NCBI RefSeq assembly: GCF_003345525.1
Contig: NZ_QQNH01000011.1
Coordinates: forward strand, 1 to 64,000
Length of the DNA: 64,000 bases
Direction of reading: 5' to 3'
From: Pelagibacterium lacus
Lineage (GTDB): Bacteria; Pseudomonadota; Alphaproteobacteria; Rhizobiales; Devosiaceae
The position numbers were made by a program, and so were the translations under genes. Shown in pieces: positions 44,038 to 54,562 of the stretch (its first letter is position 1; each line of letters begins with the position of its first letter). The notes below the pieces were generated by a model. It was not told the origin of the DNA and made no database searches. It was given only the letters and a program-made list of their open reading frames with translations.

Positions 44038-44994
44038 ATGCAGTCATATCTTGATTTCGAAAAGCCGGTCGCCGAACTCGAAGGCAAGATCGCCGAGCTC
44101 AGATCCCTCGCCCAGACCGACGAAGCGGTCTCCATCGGCGACGAGGTGACCCGCCTGCAGCAGCGGGCCGAGGAAGCGCTGAGGGACGTCTATAAAAAGC
44201 TCACCCCCTGGCAGAAGACGCAGGTCGCGCGCCATCCGCAGCGCCCGCATTTCTCCAACTATCTGAGGTCTCTGGTCACCGAATGGACGCCGCTGGCCGG
44301 GGATCGCAAATATGCGGAAGACCCGGCGGTGCAGGCCGGCTTCGGGCGCATCGACGGCATTCCGGTCGCCATTCTCGGCCAGGAGAAGGGCAATGACACC
44401 GAAAGCCGGCTCAAGCATAATTTCGGCATGGCGCGGCCCGAGGGCTATCGCAAGGCGGTGCGGATCATGGACATGGCCGACCGCTTCGGCCTGCCGGTAA
44501 TCTCCTTCGTCGATACCGCCGGCGCCTATCCCGGCATCGGCGCCGAGGAGCGCGGCCAGGCGGAAGCCATCGCCCGCTCGACGGAGAAATGCCTCGAGAT
44601 CGGCGTGCCCAATCTCTCGATCATCATCGGGGAAGGCGGCTCGGGCGGGGCGATCGCCATCGCGGCGACCAACAAGGTCTTGATGCTGGAGCATTCGGTC
44701 TATTCGGTGATTTCCCCCGAGGCCGGGGCGTCGATCCTGTTCCGCGACGCCGGCAAGGCCCAGGACATGGCGGCGGCGCAGAAGATCACGGCGCAGGATC
44801 TCCTGGGCCTCAAGGTCATCGACGGCATCATCGAGGAGCCGGTGGGCGGCGCCCATCGCCATCCCGAGAAGGTGATGGCCGACACCAAGGCCGAGATCGT
44901 CGCCTTCCTCGGCCAGTATGATGGCCTGGGCCCGCTCGAGATCCGGGAGCTGCGACGGGAAAAATTCCTCGCCATCGGCACCAATCTCGCCTGA
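44038..44994 (+). CDS. accA: Acetyl-CoA carboxylase carboxyltransferase subunit alpha
   Basis: Transfers CO2 from biotin to acetyl-CoA with AccD in fatty-acid synthesis; 318 residues. Begins MQSYLDFEKPVAELEGKI, and the SFVDTAGAYPGIGAEERGQ and GEGGSGGAIAI oxyanion-hole loops are present. The frame continues upstream into the 180-base intergenic region, but the conserved N-terminus starts at ATG 44038 with GGAG just before it. No accD nearby, as usual in this group. Confidence 0.96.
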   Translation: MQSYLDFEKPVAELEGKIAELRSLAQTDEAVSIGDEVTRLQQRAEEALRDVYKKLTPWQKTQVARHPQRPHFSNYLRSLVTEWTPLAGDRKYAEDPAVQAGFGRIDGIPVAILGQEKGNDTESRLKHNFGMARPEGYRKAVRIMDMADRFGLPVISFVDTAGAYPGIGAEERGQAEAIARSTEKCLEIGVPNLSIIIGEGGSGGAIAIAATNKVLMLEHSVYSVISPEAGASILFRDAGKAQDMAAAQKITAQDLLGLKVIDGIIEEPVGGAHRHPEKVMADTKAEIVAFLGQYDGLGPLEIRELRREKFLAIGTNLA

Positions 44995-45127
44995 CCTCGC
45001 AGAAAATTCATTGCAAAACGCATTAAATTTGTGACGATTGCCGGCAAGACCTTACCGGACATTAACCCTGCCATGCCAAGAGTGGGGCGGTTTGGGAGGT
45101 TTTGGGCAATTTAGGGTCAGGGCATCT

Positions 45128-46135
45128 ATGCTCCGCAGGGTTTTCGTCGCCGTCTTTGCGCTTGTTTTTGCAGGCATTCTCGCCTCGTGTTCTCCGCTGG
45201 AGGGCGATGGGCGCCATCTCGTCCCGCTCTCGAACAGCGCCAAGGTGCGGCTTGCCAGCATGGGCTCGTCGCCCGGCGCCGCCATGATGGTGCGCATCTT
45301 CAAGCAGGAATCGGTGCTCGAAGTCTGGAAGCAGACCAGCGACGGTCGCTACAAGCTGTTCAATTCCTACGAGATCTGCACCTGGTCGGGCGAGCTCGGT
45401 CCCAAATTCTATGAGGGCGACCGGCAGGCGCCCGAGGGGTTCTATACCATCACCCCGGGGCTGATGAATCCCAACTCCAACTATTACCTGGCCTTCAATC
45501 TGGGCTTTCCCAACAAGTTCGACCGGGCGCATGGGCGTTCCGGTAGCCATCTGATGGTGCATGGGGCCTGCTCGTCGGCCGGCTGCTATGCCATGGAAGA
45601 CGACCAGATCGCCGAGATCTACGCCTTGGCGCGCGAGGCGTTCACCGGCGGCAACCGGTCCTTCGAAGTGCAGATCTTCCCCTTCCGCATGACGCCGCAG
45701 AACCTCGCCGCGCATCAGTCGAGCCCGCATATCGGGTTCTGGAACAATCTCAAGGAAGGCCACGACTTCTTCGAGGTCGCCAATATGCCGCCGGCCTGGG
45801 ATGTGTGCGACGGGCGCTATGTGTTCCGCCAGCCTTCGGCGGCCAGCGCCGCGGCGTCCATGGCCGGGCAGTGCCCGGCGGTGACCGCCGACCAGCGGAT
45901 CGTCTCGGCCTTCATGGACCGGCAGGCCACCGATCAGGCGGCACTGACCAGCGCCATTACAAGGCTGGCCGATGCGGAACAGGCCTCGGCCCTGGCCGAG
46001 CAGCGCCGGATCAATGCCCAGGCGGAGATGACGGCGCGGAGCGAAGCCATCGGCGGGTTTTTCGATGCCATCTTCAGCCCGTTCGGCGGGGGCACCCAGC
46101 AGACCGCGGCGGTGGAGACCCCGGCCCAGCCGTGA
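45128..46135 (+). CDS. L,D-transpeptidase, YafK-like lipoprotein
   Basis: Periplasmic peptidoglycan-modifying enzyme of the YkuD fold, 335 residues. Signal peptide with lipobox LASC ending at C21. The catalytic motif is HGACSSAGCYAM with the nucleophile Cys near 153. After the domain a helical C-terminal extension (TDQAALTSAITRLADAEQAS...) of about 60 residues could form a coiled coil. Relatives cross-link or anchor peptidoglycan, sometimes to outer-membrane proteins. Confidence 0.88.
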   Translation: MLRRVFVAVFALVFAGILASCSPLEGDGRHLVPLSNSAKVRLASMGSSPGAAMMVRIFKQESVLEVWKQTSDGRYKLFNSYEICTWSGELGPKFYEGDRQAPEGFYTITPGLMNPNSNYYLAFNLGFPNKFDRAHGRSGSHLMVHGACSSAGCYAMEDDQIAEIYALAREAFTGGNRSFEVQIFPFRMTPQNLAAHQSSPHIGFWNNLKEGHDFFEVANMPPAWDVCDGRYVFRQPSAASAAASMAGQCPAVTADQRIVSAFMDRQATDQAALTSAITRLADAEQASALAEQRRINAQAEMTARSEAIGGFFDAIFSPFGGGTQQTAAVETPAQP

Positions 46136-46142
46136 ACACAGC

Positions 46143-46541
46143 CTATAGCAGGTCGCAGAGCGGCGCGATCAGCGGCTCGTCGGCCGGGGGCATGGGGTAG
46201 TCGCGCAGGGCTTGCGGACGCACCCATTTGAGCGCCGCATGCTCCCTTGCGACGGGGATGCCCTGCCATTTGCGGCAGACATAGAGCGGCATCATCAGGT
46301 GCCAGCCGTCATAGGAATGGCTGGCAAAGCTCAAGGGGGCGAGGCAGGCCGATTGCGTCTCGATCCCCAGCTCCTCGGAAAGCTCGCGGATCAGCGCCGC
46401 CTCGGGGGTTTCCCCCGGCTCGATCTTGCCGCCGGGGAATTCCCACAGCCCGGCCAGTTGCTTGCCTTGCGGCCGCTGGGCGATGAGGACGCGCCGGTCG
46501 GCATCGACCAGCGCGCAGGCAACCACGAGGACAATCTTCAT
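46143..46541 (-). CDS. mutT: Nudix (deoxy)nucleoside triphosphate pyrophosphohydrolase (MutT)
   Basis: A 132-residue Nudix hydrolase, likely 8-oxo-dGTP sanitising. The Nudix box runs 37-59 as GGKIEPGETPEAALIRELSEE with all metal-binding glutamates. The ending VRPQALRDYPMPPAD matches the MutT substrate-binding region. ATG overlaps the stop of the GNAT gene by four bases. In many Hyphomicrobiales it follows argJ. Confidence 0.93.
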   Translation of the reverse strand: MKIVLVVACALVDADRRVLIAQRPQGKQLAGLWEFPGGKIEPGETPEAALIRELSEELGIETQSACLAPLSFASHSYDGWHLMMPLYVCRKWQGIPVAREHAALKWVRPQALRDYPMPPADEPLIAPLCDLL

Positions 46542-47293
46542 TGGGGCAGGACCTTCGTCGGGCGGCGATAGTGATAGGGGTAGCGGAAGGTGAAGCCCAG
46601 GGCGAGATAGAGGCCGATGGCCGGGCTGTTGCTGCCCTGCACCTGCAAGGCGGCGTGCGCGGCGCCGTTTTCGGCGCCCCAGCTCAGCCCGCTGGCCATC
46701 ATGCGCCGCCCCAAGCCTTCGCCGCGCCGGCTGGCGGCCGTCACCACGTCATAGAACATCACGACACCGCCGGTCTGCACGCAGAGGAGCGAGGCGGCGG
46801 GGGCGCCGTCATCGGCAAACAGCACGATGCCGCAGGCCGGGGATCGGATGGCCCCGAGGATGGCGGTGAAGGTTTCGAGGGTTGCGCTGGCAAAGCCCTG
46901 CAAGGCCGCCTGGGCGGCGAGGAAAGCCGGATCGGTGGCGTCGAACAGCCGGGCGGCGGGGTCGAAGCCGGCGGTTTCCCCGACCGGGGTGGAGAGAACC
47001 AGGCTGGTATCGGTCTTTTCCCACGCCTCGGCCTCGAGGGCGGCCAGGGTGTTCCTGCCGGTCAGCGGGGTGACGCGGAACAGGGGCGGCAGGTCATGCT
47101 CGGCATAGGTCGCGGCCAGCCGGGCGATCCGCTGGGCAGCGTTATCGTCATCGGCGGGGTCGAGGCACCAGATGGAATTGGCCCGCCCGGAAAATCCCCT
47201 GGTATAGCGGGCCACCCAACGGCCATCGGAAAGCGAATCCAGCGCCGGCCAGCTGATCAGCGCGGCGTCCTCGATTTCGGCGACCGAAAGCAC
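46538..47293 (-). CDS. GNAT family N-acetyltransferase
   Basis: A 251-residue acetyltransferase; the C-terminal GNAT domain (about 130-245) carries the acetyl-CoA loop RRGEGLGRRMM and the terminal motif GLYLALGFTFRYPYHYR. The N-terminal half is a second, degenerate GNAT-like domain. It lies between argJ and mutT, with overlap to mutT and three bases from argJ, so it is transcribed with them. The substrate is unknown. Confidence 0.88.
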   Translation of the reverse strand: MLSVAEIEDAALISWPALDSLSDGRWVARYTRGFSGRANSIWCLDPADDDNAAQRIARLAATYAEHDLPPLFRVTPLTGRNTLAALEAEAWEKTDTSLVLSTPVGETAGFDPAARLFDATDPAFLAAQAALQGFASATLETFTAILGAIRSPACGIVLFADDGAPAASLLCVQTGGVVMFYDVVTAASRRGEGLGRRMMASGLSWGAENGAAHAALQVQGSNSPAIGLYLALGFTFRYPYHYRRPTKVLPQ

Positions 47294-47296
47294 CGA

Positions 47297-48529
47297 TCAG
47301 CTCCGATAGCTGCCATTGATGTCGATATAGCCATGGGTGAGGTCACAGGTGTAGACGCTCGCCTCGCCGGTCCCCAATCCCATGTCGACGGTTATGGCGA
47401 GGTCCTGGCCCTTCATGTAAGCGCTGGCCGCCTCTTCGGAATAGTCGGGCGCGCGCTCGCCATTGCGGGCGACGGTGATGTCGCCGAAGGCGATGGTGAG
47501 CCTGTCGCGATCGGCGGGCTGGCCGGCCTTGCCCACCGCCATCACCACGCGCCCCCAATTGGCGTCTTCGCCGGCGATCGCGGTCTTGACCAGCGGGCTG
47601 TCGGCAATGGCGCGGGCGATCTTTTCGGCGCTCTCGTCGCTCTGGGCGCTTCGGACGGTGATCGTCACGAACTTGGTGGCGCCCTCGCCGTCGCGCACCA
47701 CCTGCATGGCGAGTTCGAACAGCACGTCGCCCAGCGCCTGGCCAAAGGCCTCGGCGCGCGGGTCGTCGAGGTCGGTGATCGGGTCGATGGCGGCCTTGCC
47801 GGTGGCGAAGGCCAGCAGCGTGTCCGATGTCGAGGTGTCGCTATCCACGGTGATGGCGTTGAAGCTGGTGCGGTTGTGCCGGGCGAGCAGCGCCTGCAGC
47901 ACCGGGGCGGCGATGGGCGCGTCGGTGAAGACGAAGGACAGCATGGTGGCCATGTCCGGCGCGATCATGCCCGAGCCCTTGGCGATTCCGGCAATGGCGA
48001 TTTCGGTGCCGTCGATATCGAGCCGCGCCTCGGCCAGCTTGGGGAAGGTGTCGGTGGTCATGATGGCCCGGGCCGGCCCCATCCAGGGCGCGTCGGCGAG
48101 TTCGCCGGCAAGGCGCTGCAGGACGCCGTCGAATTTTCTGGCGTCGAGCGGTTCCCCGATCACCCCGGTCGAGGCGAGAAACACCTCATCGGGCCGGCAG
48201 CCCACCGCCTTGGCGGCGATCTCGGCGGTCAGGCCGACCGCTTCGATGCCCTTGAGGCCAGTAAAGGCATTGGCATTGCCCGAGTTGACCACCAGCGCGC
48301 GGGCGCTCCCGGCGGGAAGCTGGGCCCGGCACCAGTCGACGGCGGCGGAGGGGCAGAGCGAGCGGGTCAGGACCCCGGCCACCACGGTGCCCGGATCGAA
48401 GACGGCTAGCAGAACGTCAGTGCGGCCCTTATAGCGGATTCCCGCCTCGGCCGTGGCAAAGCGCACCCCCGCGATGGCAGGCGGCACGGCATGGGTCTGC
48501 GGAGCGAGGGGAGAGACGGGCAGGGCCAT
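47297..48529 (-). CDS. argJ: Bifunctional glutamate N-acetyltransferase / amino-acid acetyltransferase
   Basis: Recycles the acetyl group in arginine synthesis by moving it from N-acetylornithine to glutamate. 410 residues from ATG 48529. Self-cleavage occurs before T195 in PDMATMLSF, making alpha and beta chains. The [11 protein letters not shown] and GDGEGATKF-type segment ([10 protein letters not shown]) are intact. The gene is separated from the upstream parvulin by a terminator and likely has its own promoter in 48530-48620. Confidence 0.95.
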   Translation of the reverse strand: MALPVSPLAPQTHAVPPAIAGVRFATAEAGIRYKGRTDVLLAVFDPGTVVAGVLTRSLCPSAAVDWCRAQLPAGSARALVVNSGNANAFTGLKGIEAVGLTAEIAAKAVGCRPDEVFLASTGVIGEPLDARKFDGVLQRLAGELADAPWMGPARAIMTTDTFPKLAEARLDIDGTEIAIAGIAKGSGMIAPDMATMLSFVFTDAPIAAPVLQALLARHNRTSFNAITVDSDTSTSDTLLAFATGKAAIDPITDLDDPRAEAFGQALGDVLFELAMQVVRDGEGATKFVTITVRSAQSDESAEKIARAIADSPLVKTAIAGEDANWGRVVMAVGKAGQPADRDRLTIAFGDITVARNGERAPDYSEEAASAYMKGQDLAITVDMGLGTGEASVYTCDLTHGYIDINGSYRS

Positions 48530-48620
48530 GAAAGGGAGACCTTGGCAGGAGAAAACGGGACCTTTCGTGTGCCTCAAATGCCATGGCCGCGCAAGGGACT
48601 CCTGTGCGCGGGCATCAATG

Positions 48621-48647
48621 AAAAACCCCGGCGATGGGGCCGGGGTT
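48621..48647 (-). terminator. Intrinsic terminator after the parvulin gene
   Basis: Stem AACCCCGGC / GCCGGGGTT, six-base loop, with a run of T on the minus-strand side. It ends the parvulin transcript before argJ. Confidence 0.85.
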
Positions 48648-48679
48648 CTCCAGTGTGCGGGGCGGGTTTTAAGCCGGGA

Positions 48680-49591
48680 TCAGATGCCGCCCTGGGCCTC
48701 GACGGCGGCGGCCAGATCGGCGTCCTCGATGGAAATCTCGATATCGGCCCGGATCTCGTCGATCGCCGCTTCATAGCTCTCATAGAGCACCTGCTGGGCC
48801 ACTTGCTGGCGCACCTGCTCGAGCGGGGGCGCTGCGGACATGCGGCGGTCTTCGAGCTTGATCAGGTGCCAGCCGAACTGGGACTGCACAGGCTGGGACA
48901 GCGCGCCGACCTCAAGGGCAAAAGCGGCTTCCTCGAATTCGGGGACCATCATGCCGGAGCTGAAATAGCCCAGGTCGCCGCCCGTGGCGCGGGTGCCGTC
49001 GGTGCCGTATTCGGCGGCGGCGTCCTCGAAGCTCTTGCCGTCCTCGATCTCGGCCCGGATGCGGCTGGCTTCCTCCTCGGACTCGACCAGGATGTGGCGG
49101 GCGCGCACTTCCGGCTCGGCGACATACTCGGCGGCCAGTTCGTCATAGGCCGCCTCGATGGCTTCGTCGGTCACCCGGGTCTCGACGATCTGGTTGAAGA
49201 ATTCGCGGCGCAGGGCCTGGTCCTCGAGATAGGCGAGGCGCTTCTGGAAGTCCGCGCTCTCGGCCAGCCCGTCCTCGCGGGCCGCGCCGGCCATGAGCTT
49301 CATGTCGATCAGCACGGTGAGCAGGAAGGCCCGGCGCTGGTCGGCGGGCACCGATTGCAGCTCGGCGGCCAGTTCCTCGGCGGCGAGCACCAGGTCGCCC
49401 TCGGTGATCTCGGACGCGCCGACCGTGGCGATGACCGTGGCGGGGTCGAGCGCGGCGGGGGCTTCGCTGGCTGCCGGCGCCTCGGGGGCCTGGGCCAGGG
49501 CGGGCGTTGCTGCCAGCGATACCGCCAGCACGGCCGGCAACAGCGCGGCGCGCAGGAACTCGACCGCCGGAGCGGCGATTTTGAACGACAT
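48680..49591 (-). CDS. Periplasmic peptidylprolyl isomerase, parvulin type
   Basis: A 303-residue chaperone/isomerase of the PpiD-PrsA-SurA group. Signal peptide residues 10-35 end in ALA-Q. A helical N-terminal chaperone region is followed by the rotamase domain at about 140-235, with VRARHILVESEEEA and SQFGWHLIKLEDR typical. Divergent from secA, pairing export with folding. The upstream bases to 49642 encode no further needed sequence. Confidence 0.9.
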   Translation of the reverse strand: MSFKIAAPAVEFLRAALLPAVLAVSLAATPALAQAPEAPAASEAPAALDPATVIATVGASEITEGDLVLAAEELAAELQSVPADQRRAFLLTVLIDMKLMAGAAREDGLAESADFQKRLAYLEDQALRREFFNQIVETRVTDEAIEAAYDELAAEYVAEPEVRARHILVESEEEASRIRAEIEDGKSFEDAAAEYGTDGTRATGGDLGYFSSGMMVPEFEEAAFALEVGALSQPVQSQFGWHLIKLEDRRMSAAPPLEQVRQQVAQQVLYESYEAAIDEIRADIEISIEDADLAAAVEAQGGI

Positions 49592-49700
49592 GACGAGGTC
49601 TCTCCTTGGTTGTGCGATCGGGTCCCCCCGGCCCGAACCCATCGTCAGCGGAAGCGTTTAAGCCCGGACTTTGGCGCAGGTTTGGCGGATTTTGGCAACG

Positions 49701-49729
49701 TTGACAACCCTCGGTGGCCCTCTTACATC
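49701..49729 (+). promoter_or_regulatory. Candidate promoter of secA
   Basis: TTGACA (49701-49706) and a weak -10 TACATC (49724-49729), 17-base spacer, correctly oriented 130 bases before secA. Confidence 0.45.
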
Positions 49730-49859
49730 TCCTGCCGACAGTTTTCCCGCGCCTGGCGGCTCCGATGCCGGCCCGGTTGTCCCGGCTCGGTCCGGCCCAA
49801 CCGGTTGACCGGCTTCCGCCAGCCCCTGCGCCCAATGACAGGTTCTAAGGACACAATCC

Positions 49860-52526
49860 ATGGCTCTTGCTGCATTCGCCAAGAAGTTTTTCGGCTCGGC
49901 CAATGATCGGCGCGTCCGCCGCTATCAGGCCAATGTCGATGCCATCAACGCCCTGGAAGCGGAATACGAAAAGCTCTCGGACGACCAACTCCGGGCCAAG
50001 ACCGAGGACTTCAAAGCCCAATTGGCCAAGGGCGCCAAGCTCGCCGATCTCATCGTCCCGGCCTTCGCCACCGTGCGCGAGGCGTCCAAGCGCACCCTGG
50101 GCATGCGGCATTTCGATGTGCAGCTCATCGGCGGCATGGTGCTCAACGGGCGCGCCATCACCGAAATGCGCACCGGCGAGGGCAAGACGCTGGTCTCGAC
50201 GCTGGCCGCCTATCTCAACGCCCTCGAGGGCAAGGGCGTGCATGTGGTGACGGTCAACGACTACCTGGCCGGGCGCGACGCGGCATGGATGGGACGCATC
50301 TACGAATTCCTGGGCCTCAGGGTCGGCACCATCGCCCACGGCATGTCCGATGCCGAGCGCAAGGCGGCCTATGACGCCGACATCACCTATGGCACCAACA
50401 ATGAATTCGGCTTCGACTATCTGCGCGACAACATGAAATATTCCCGCGCCCAGATGGTGCAGCGCGGGCATCACTACGCCATCGTCGACGAGGTGGACTC
50501 GATCCTGATCGACGAGGCGCGCACGCCGCTGATCATTTCGGGGCCCTCGCAGGACCGCTCCGAGCTCTACAAGTCGATCGACGCCTATATCCCCCTCCTC
50601 ACTGAGGAGGACTATACCATCGACGAGAAGCACCGCGCGGCGAGCTTCACCGATGAAGGCATCGAAAAGCTCGAGGAGATCCTCACCCGCGACGGGGTGA
50701 TCAAGGCCGGCTCGCTCTACGACATCGACAATGTCTCCATCGTCCACCACCTCAATTCGGCGCTCAAGGCGCACAAGATCTTCTCGCGCGACAAGGACTA
50801 TATCGTCCGCAATGACGAGGTGGTGATCATCGACGAGTTCACCGGCCGCATGATGCCGGGCCGGCGCTTCTCCGAAGGGCTGCACCAGGCGCTCGAGGCC
50901 AAGGAGAACGCCAAGATCCAGCCGGAAAACCAGACGCTGGCCTCGATCACCTTCCAGAATTATTTCCGCCTCTACGAGAAGCTGGCCGGGATGACCGGCA
51001 CCGCCGACACCGAAGCGTCGGAATTCGCCGACATTTACGGGCTCGACGTGGTGACCGTGCCCACCAACCTGCCCATCGCCCGTATCGACGAGAACGACCA
51101 GATCTACCGCTCGGTGGAGGAAAAGTTCGAGGCGATCACCGACGAGATCGTCGCGTGCCGCAAAAAACGCCAGCCGGTCCTGGTCGGCACGACCTCGATC
51201 GAACGCTCCGAGATGATCGCGGACTTCCTCAAGAAGAAGGGCATCAAGGACGTGGCGGTGCTCAACGCCCGCCATCACGAGCAGGAGGCCGAGATCATCG
51301 CCAGCGCCGGCGTGCCCGGCGCGGTGACCATCGCCACCAACATGGCCGGGCGCGGCACCGACATCCAGCTCGGCGGCAATCTGGACATGCGCGTCACCAA
51401 GGAGACCGAAGAGCTCGAAGGCGAGGCGAAAGACAAAAAGATCGCCGAGATCAAGGCCGATATCGCTGAAAAGAAGCAGGAAGCGTTGGCCGCCGGCGGC
51501 CTGATGGTGATCGGCACCGAGCGCCACGAATCGCGCCGCATCGACAATCAGCTGCGCGGCCGTTCCGGACGCCAGGGCGACCCCGGCCGTTCGAAATTCT
51601 TCGTCTCGCTACAGGATGACCTCATGCGGCGCTTCTTCCCCGAGCGCATGGAAAAGATCCTGACCTCGCTGGGGCTCAAGGATGGCGAATCGATTTCCGA
51701 CGGCATGGTGACCAAGGCCATCGAGCGGGCCCAGACCCGCGTCGAGGCGCACAATTTCGATATCCGCAAGAACATTCTCAAATACGACGACGTGATGAAC
51801 GATCAGCGCAAGGTGATCTTCGAGCAGCGTCTCGAACTGATGGATGCGGAAAACGTCGCGGAAACCATCGCCGACATGCGCCATGACGTGGTGGATTCGA
51901 TCATCGCCAAATCCTGCCCGGACCGCTCCTTCCCCGAACAGTGGAACATCGAGCAGCTCGGCGCCGCCTGCAAGACCTATCTGGGCATCGAGCCGCCGCT
52001 CGCCGCCTGGGTGGACGAGGAAGGCATGGATGTGGAGGAATTGCGCACGCGCCTCACCACCATGGCCGATGAATATGCCGCTGCCAAGACGGCGCGCGTG
52101 GGGGCCGAGACCATGCGCCAGATCGAGCGCAGCATCGTGTTGCAGTCGATCGACGGGCTGTGGCGCGAGCACCTGATCACCCTCGACCATCTCTCCAAGG
52201 TGGTCGGCTGGCGCGGCCTCGCCCAGCGCGATCCGCTCAATGAATACAAGCAGGAAGCCTTCGAGCTGTTCTCGCAATTGCTGACCAATCTGCGCGAGCT
52301 GGTCATCACCCAGATGAGCCATTTCGAACTGCGTCCGGCCCCGCCCCAGGCCCCCGATCCCAGCCAGCTGCGTGCCTCCCACGCCGATCCGGTGACCGGC
52401 GAGAACGAGGTGGCCGATGCCCCGCAGGGCGAACTGACCCCCGAGCAGATGGCCAATACCCGCCGCAACGATCCGTGCCCCTGCGGATCGGGCAAGAAGT
52501 TCAAGCATTGCCACGGGGCGTTCTGA
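49860..52526 (+). CDS. secA: Protein translocase ATPase SecA
   Basis: ATP-driven motor of the Sec export pathway, 888 residues. Walker A (MRTGEGKTL) near 101-109, [21 protein letters not shown] and [13 protein letters not shown] are present. The C-terminal zinc site [17 protein letters not shown] is complete, so it can bind SecB and phospholipid. A strong terminator follows. The N-terminus [17 protein letters not shown] is standard for the class. Confidence 0.98.
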   Translation: MALAAFAKKFFGSANDRRVRRYQANVDAINALEAEYEKLSDDQLRAKTEDFKAQLAKGAKLADLIVPAFATVREASKRTLGMRHFDVQLIGGMVLNGRAITEMRTGEGKTLVSTLAAYLNALEGKGVHVVTVNDYLAGRDAAWMGRIYEFLGLRVGTIAHGMSDAERKAAYDADITYGTNNEFGFDYLRDNMKYSRAQMVQRGHHYAIVDEVDSILIDEARTPLIISGPSQDRSELYKSIDAYIPLLTEEDYTIDEKHRAASFTDEGIEKLEEILTRDGVIKAGSLYDIDNVSIVHHLNSALKAHKIFSRDKDYIVRNDEVVIIDEFTGRMMPGRRFSEGLHQALEAKENAKIQPENQTLASITFQNYFRLYEKLAGMTGTADTEASEFADIYGLDVVTVPTNLPIARIDENDQIYRSVEEKFEAITDEIVACRKKRQPVLVGTTSIERSEMIADFLKKKGIKDVAVLNARHHEQEAEIIASAGVPGAVTIATNMAGRGTDIQLGGNLDMRVTKETEELEGEAKDKKIAEIKADIAEKKQEALAAGGLMVIGTERHESRRIDNQLRGRSGRQGDPGRSKFFVSLQDDLMRRFFPERMEKILTSLGLKDGESISDGMVTKAIERAQTRVEAHNFDIRKNILKYDDVMNDQRKVIFEQRLELMDAENVAETIADMRHDVVDSIIAKSCPDRSFPEQWNIEQLGAACKTYLGIEPPLAAWVDEEGMDVEELRTRLTTMADEYAAAKTARVGAETMRQIERSIVLQSIDGLWREHLITLDHLSKVVGWRGLAQRDPLNEYKQEAFELFSQLLTNLRELVITQMSHFELRPAPPQAPDPSQLRASHADPVTGENEVADAPQGELTPEQMANTRRNDPCPCGSGKKFKHCHGAF

Positions 52527-52536
52527 CGCTCTAGCG

Positions 52537-52572
52537 AACGGCCGGACCCGGGAAATCGGGTCCGGCCGTTTC
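52537..52572. terminator. Bidirectional terminator, secA / methyltransferase
   Basis: 14-base-pair stem AACGGCCGGACCCG / CGGGTCCGGCCGTT with loop GGAAAT and a short T tail, between two convergent genes; it touches the end of the methyltransferase gene. Confidence 0.88.
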
Positions 52573-53428
52573 AGCTTGACTTGTCTCCCAACACGTCGCG
52601 CAGGCTCTTTTTCGCCGAACCCGGCCGCAGCGGTTTTTGCTGGATGGGGTCGGGCGCCCAGCCCGATAGCCAGAGGATTTCCAGCGTGGCGCGCACCCGA
52701 CCGTCCGGATCGCCATAGCGCTGTGCGTAGATCTCGGCGGCGCGCATCAGATGCCGTGGGGTCAGCATGCGCCCGTCCCGTTCGGTCAGCGGATTGGTGA
52801 CGCCGAGGGCGCGCAGTTCGTCGAACAGGGCGAGTGGGGACGCGTAGCGCACCGTATGGGTCTCGAGGTCGGTCACCGGCAGGGCGAAACCGGCGCGTTG
52901 CAGCAGGCTGCCGGCATCGCGCACATCGATCATGGGGGCGACGCGCGGGGCGACCCCGCCGAGGATTTCCACATCGGCCGCGAGGAAGGCGTCGCGCAAT
53001 TCGGTGAGCGTCCGCCCGCCGATGGCTGCGGCGATCATCAGCCCGTCCGGCGCCAGGTGGCGCTGCAGGCGCTCGAGGAAGCCGGGCACGTCATTGACCG
53101 TCTGCAGGTCGAGCAGCGAGACGATCAGGTCATGATCGGTGCGGGGCAGGACGAGGTGCTCGGGATCGACGCGCGGATAGCCTTTGATATCGAGCAGGGT
53201 CGACATCGGCGTCAACGCCACCGGGCCTTCCGCCGAGTGGATGGTGGAGGGCAATAGGCGCGGGTCCGGGCCCATGACAAGCGCCGTCCCGAAGCGGCGG
53301 GTGATCGGGGCCAGGCGGTCGGCGAGGTCGTCAACCACCAGCCGGGTGACGAAATCGGCATTGCCGTCGCGCCGGGCGAGATTGATGGCGAGCCTTTGGC
53401 GATCGAAGACGAGGGGCGGCTGGGTCAT
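52571..53428 (-). CDS. SAM-dependent methyltransferase (BioC/NDUFAF5-like)
   Basis: A 285-residue methyltransferase. The N-terminal FDRQRLAINLARR segment is the signature of the alphaproteobacterial family related to human NDUFAF5, an arginine hydroxylase acting in complex I assembly. The SAM loop is degenerate (TALVMGPDPRLL) and the ILGGVAPRVAPMIDVRDAGSLLQRAGF segment is typical. Biotin precursor methylation is an alternative but no bio genes are near. Divergent from comF across 48 bases. Confidence 0.85.
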   Translation of the reverse strand: MTQPPLVFDRQRLAINLARRDGNADFVTRLVVDDLADRLAPITRRFGTALVMGPDPRLLPSTIHSAEGPVALTPMSTLLDIKGYPRVDPEHLVLPRTDHDLIVSLLDLQTVNDVPGFLERLQRHLAPDGLMIAAAIGGRTLTELRDAFLAADVEILGGVAPRVAPMIDVRDAGSLLQRAGFALPVTDLETHTVRYASPLALFDELRALGVTNPLTERDGRMLTPRHLMRAAEIYAQRYGDPDGRVRATLEILWLSGWAPDPIQQKPLRPGSAKKSLRDVLGDKSS

Positions 53429-53476
53429 GGCGGTCCATATGGCGCCCCTGGCGGCGCCGTGCAATGATCCCGCCTT

Positions 53477-54271
53477 ATGGAGAGTGAGCCCGTCCTTGTC
53501 AAAACGGCTGTGTCGGCCGGCCTGCGCGCCCGCGTAGCGTCGCTGGGCCTATTGGCGCTCGACGTGGTGTTCCCGCCGGTCTGTCTTGCCTGCCACGAGG
53601 CGGTGGCCTCGGCCGATGGATTGTGCGTGGGCTGCTGGGGCCAGTTGGTGCCGATTTCCGCCCCGCTCTGCCCGGTGCTCGGCCTGCCCTTTGCCGCCGA
53701 TATGGGGGCGGGCGCGGTGTCGGTGGCGGCCATCGCCCATCCACCGCCCTATGACCGGGCCCGTTCGGCGGTCGCCTATACCGACCTCGCCCGGCGGCTG
53801 GTGTCGATGATGAAATATTCCGACCGGCCGGAAGTGGCGCGCTTCTGCGCCCGCCTCATGGCCAATGCCGGGCGTGATCTTCTCGGCCACGATGCGGTGC
53901 TGGTGCCGGTTCCCCTGCATCGGCGCCGGCAGCGCTGGCGGCGCTACAACCAGTCGGCCGAACTGGCCAGGGCGCTGGCAGGGCTTGCAAATCTGCCTCT
54001 GGTTACCGATCTGGTGATACGGCATCGCAATACGATCCAGCAGGTCGGGCTCAATGCCGGCCAGCGCGCCCGCAATGTCGAGGGCGCGTTCGGCGTCGAT
54101 CCGGGTGGCCTGCATCGTTTGGCGGGGCGGCGCATCGTCCTCGTCGACGATGTGCTGACCACCGGCGCCACCGTCTCGGCCATTGCCCGCCTGCTGAGGC
54201 GTAAAGGCGCGGGGGCGATCGATGTTCTGAGCTTTGCTCGCGTTGTTTTCGACGCGGATATGACAATATAA
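53477..54271 (+). CDS. comF: ComF family protein (phosphoribosyltransferase fold)
   Basis: A 264-residue ComF homologue: N-terminal zinc-ribbon cysteines (CLACH...CVGCW, about 36-54) and a C-terminal PRTase domain with PRPP loop VLVDDVLTTGAT near 222-233. ComF in other bacteria assists DNA uptake; in non-competent species its role is unclear. First of a tight run comF-grxC-nitrilase-DUF1178. Confidence 0.92.
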   Translation: MESEPVLVKTAVSAGLRARVASLGLLALDVVFPPVCLACHEAVASADGLCVGCWGQLVPISAPLCPVLGLPFAADMGAGAVSVAAIAHPPPYDRARSAVAYTDLARRLVSMMKYSDRPEVARFCARLMANAGRDLLGHDAVLVPVPLHRRRQRWRRYNQSAELARALAGLANLPLVTDLVIRHRNTIQQVGLNAGQRARNVEGAFGVDPGGLHRLAGRRIVLVDDVLTTGATVSAIARLLRRKGAGAIDVLSFARVVFDADMTI

Positions 54272-54299
54272 CTGTCTCAAACGGTACAGGAGCCAGCAG

Positions 54300-54560
54300 A
54301 TGACCAAGGTCGAGATCTATACGACCCCGACATGCCCTTATTGCCACGCCGCCAAGGCGCTGCTCGGCGACAAGGGCGTTGCCTTCGAGGAGATCATCGT
54401 GCTCGATCCGGCCCTGCGCGCGGCGATGACCCAGCGCGCCCATGGCCGGCGCACGGTGCCGCAGATCTTCGTCGGCGAAACCCATGTGGGCGGCTATGAC
54501 GATCTGGCGGCCCTTGAACGCCAGGGCAAGCTCGATCCCCTGCTCGAGGGAGCGGCCTGA
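54300..54560 (+). CDS. grxC: Glutaredoxin 3
   Basis: An 86-residue dithiol glutaredoxin; active site C12-P-Y-C15, cis-proline motif TVPQIF at 52-57 and GGYDD glutathione site. Reduces protein disulfides and ribonucleotide reductase. It is two bases from the following nitrilase gene. Confidence 0.95.
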   Translation: MTKVEIYTTPTCPYCHAAKALLGDKGVAFEEIIVLDPALRAAMTQRAHGRRTVPQIFVGETHVGGYDDLAALERQGKLDPLLEGAA

Positions 54561-54562
54561 CC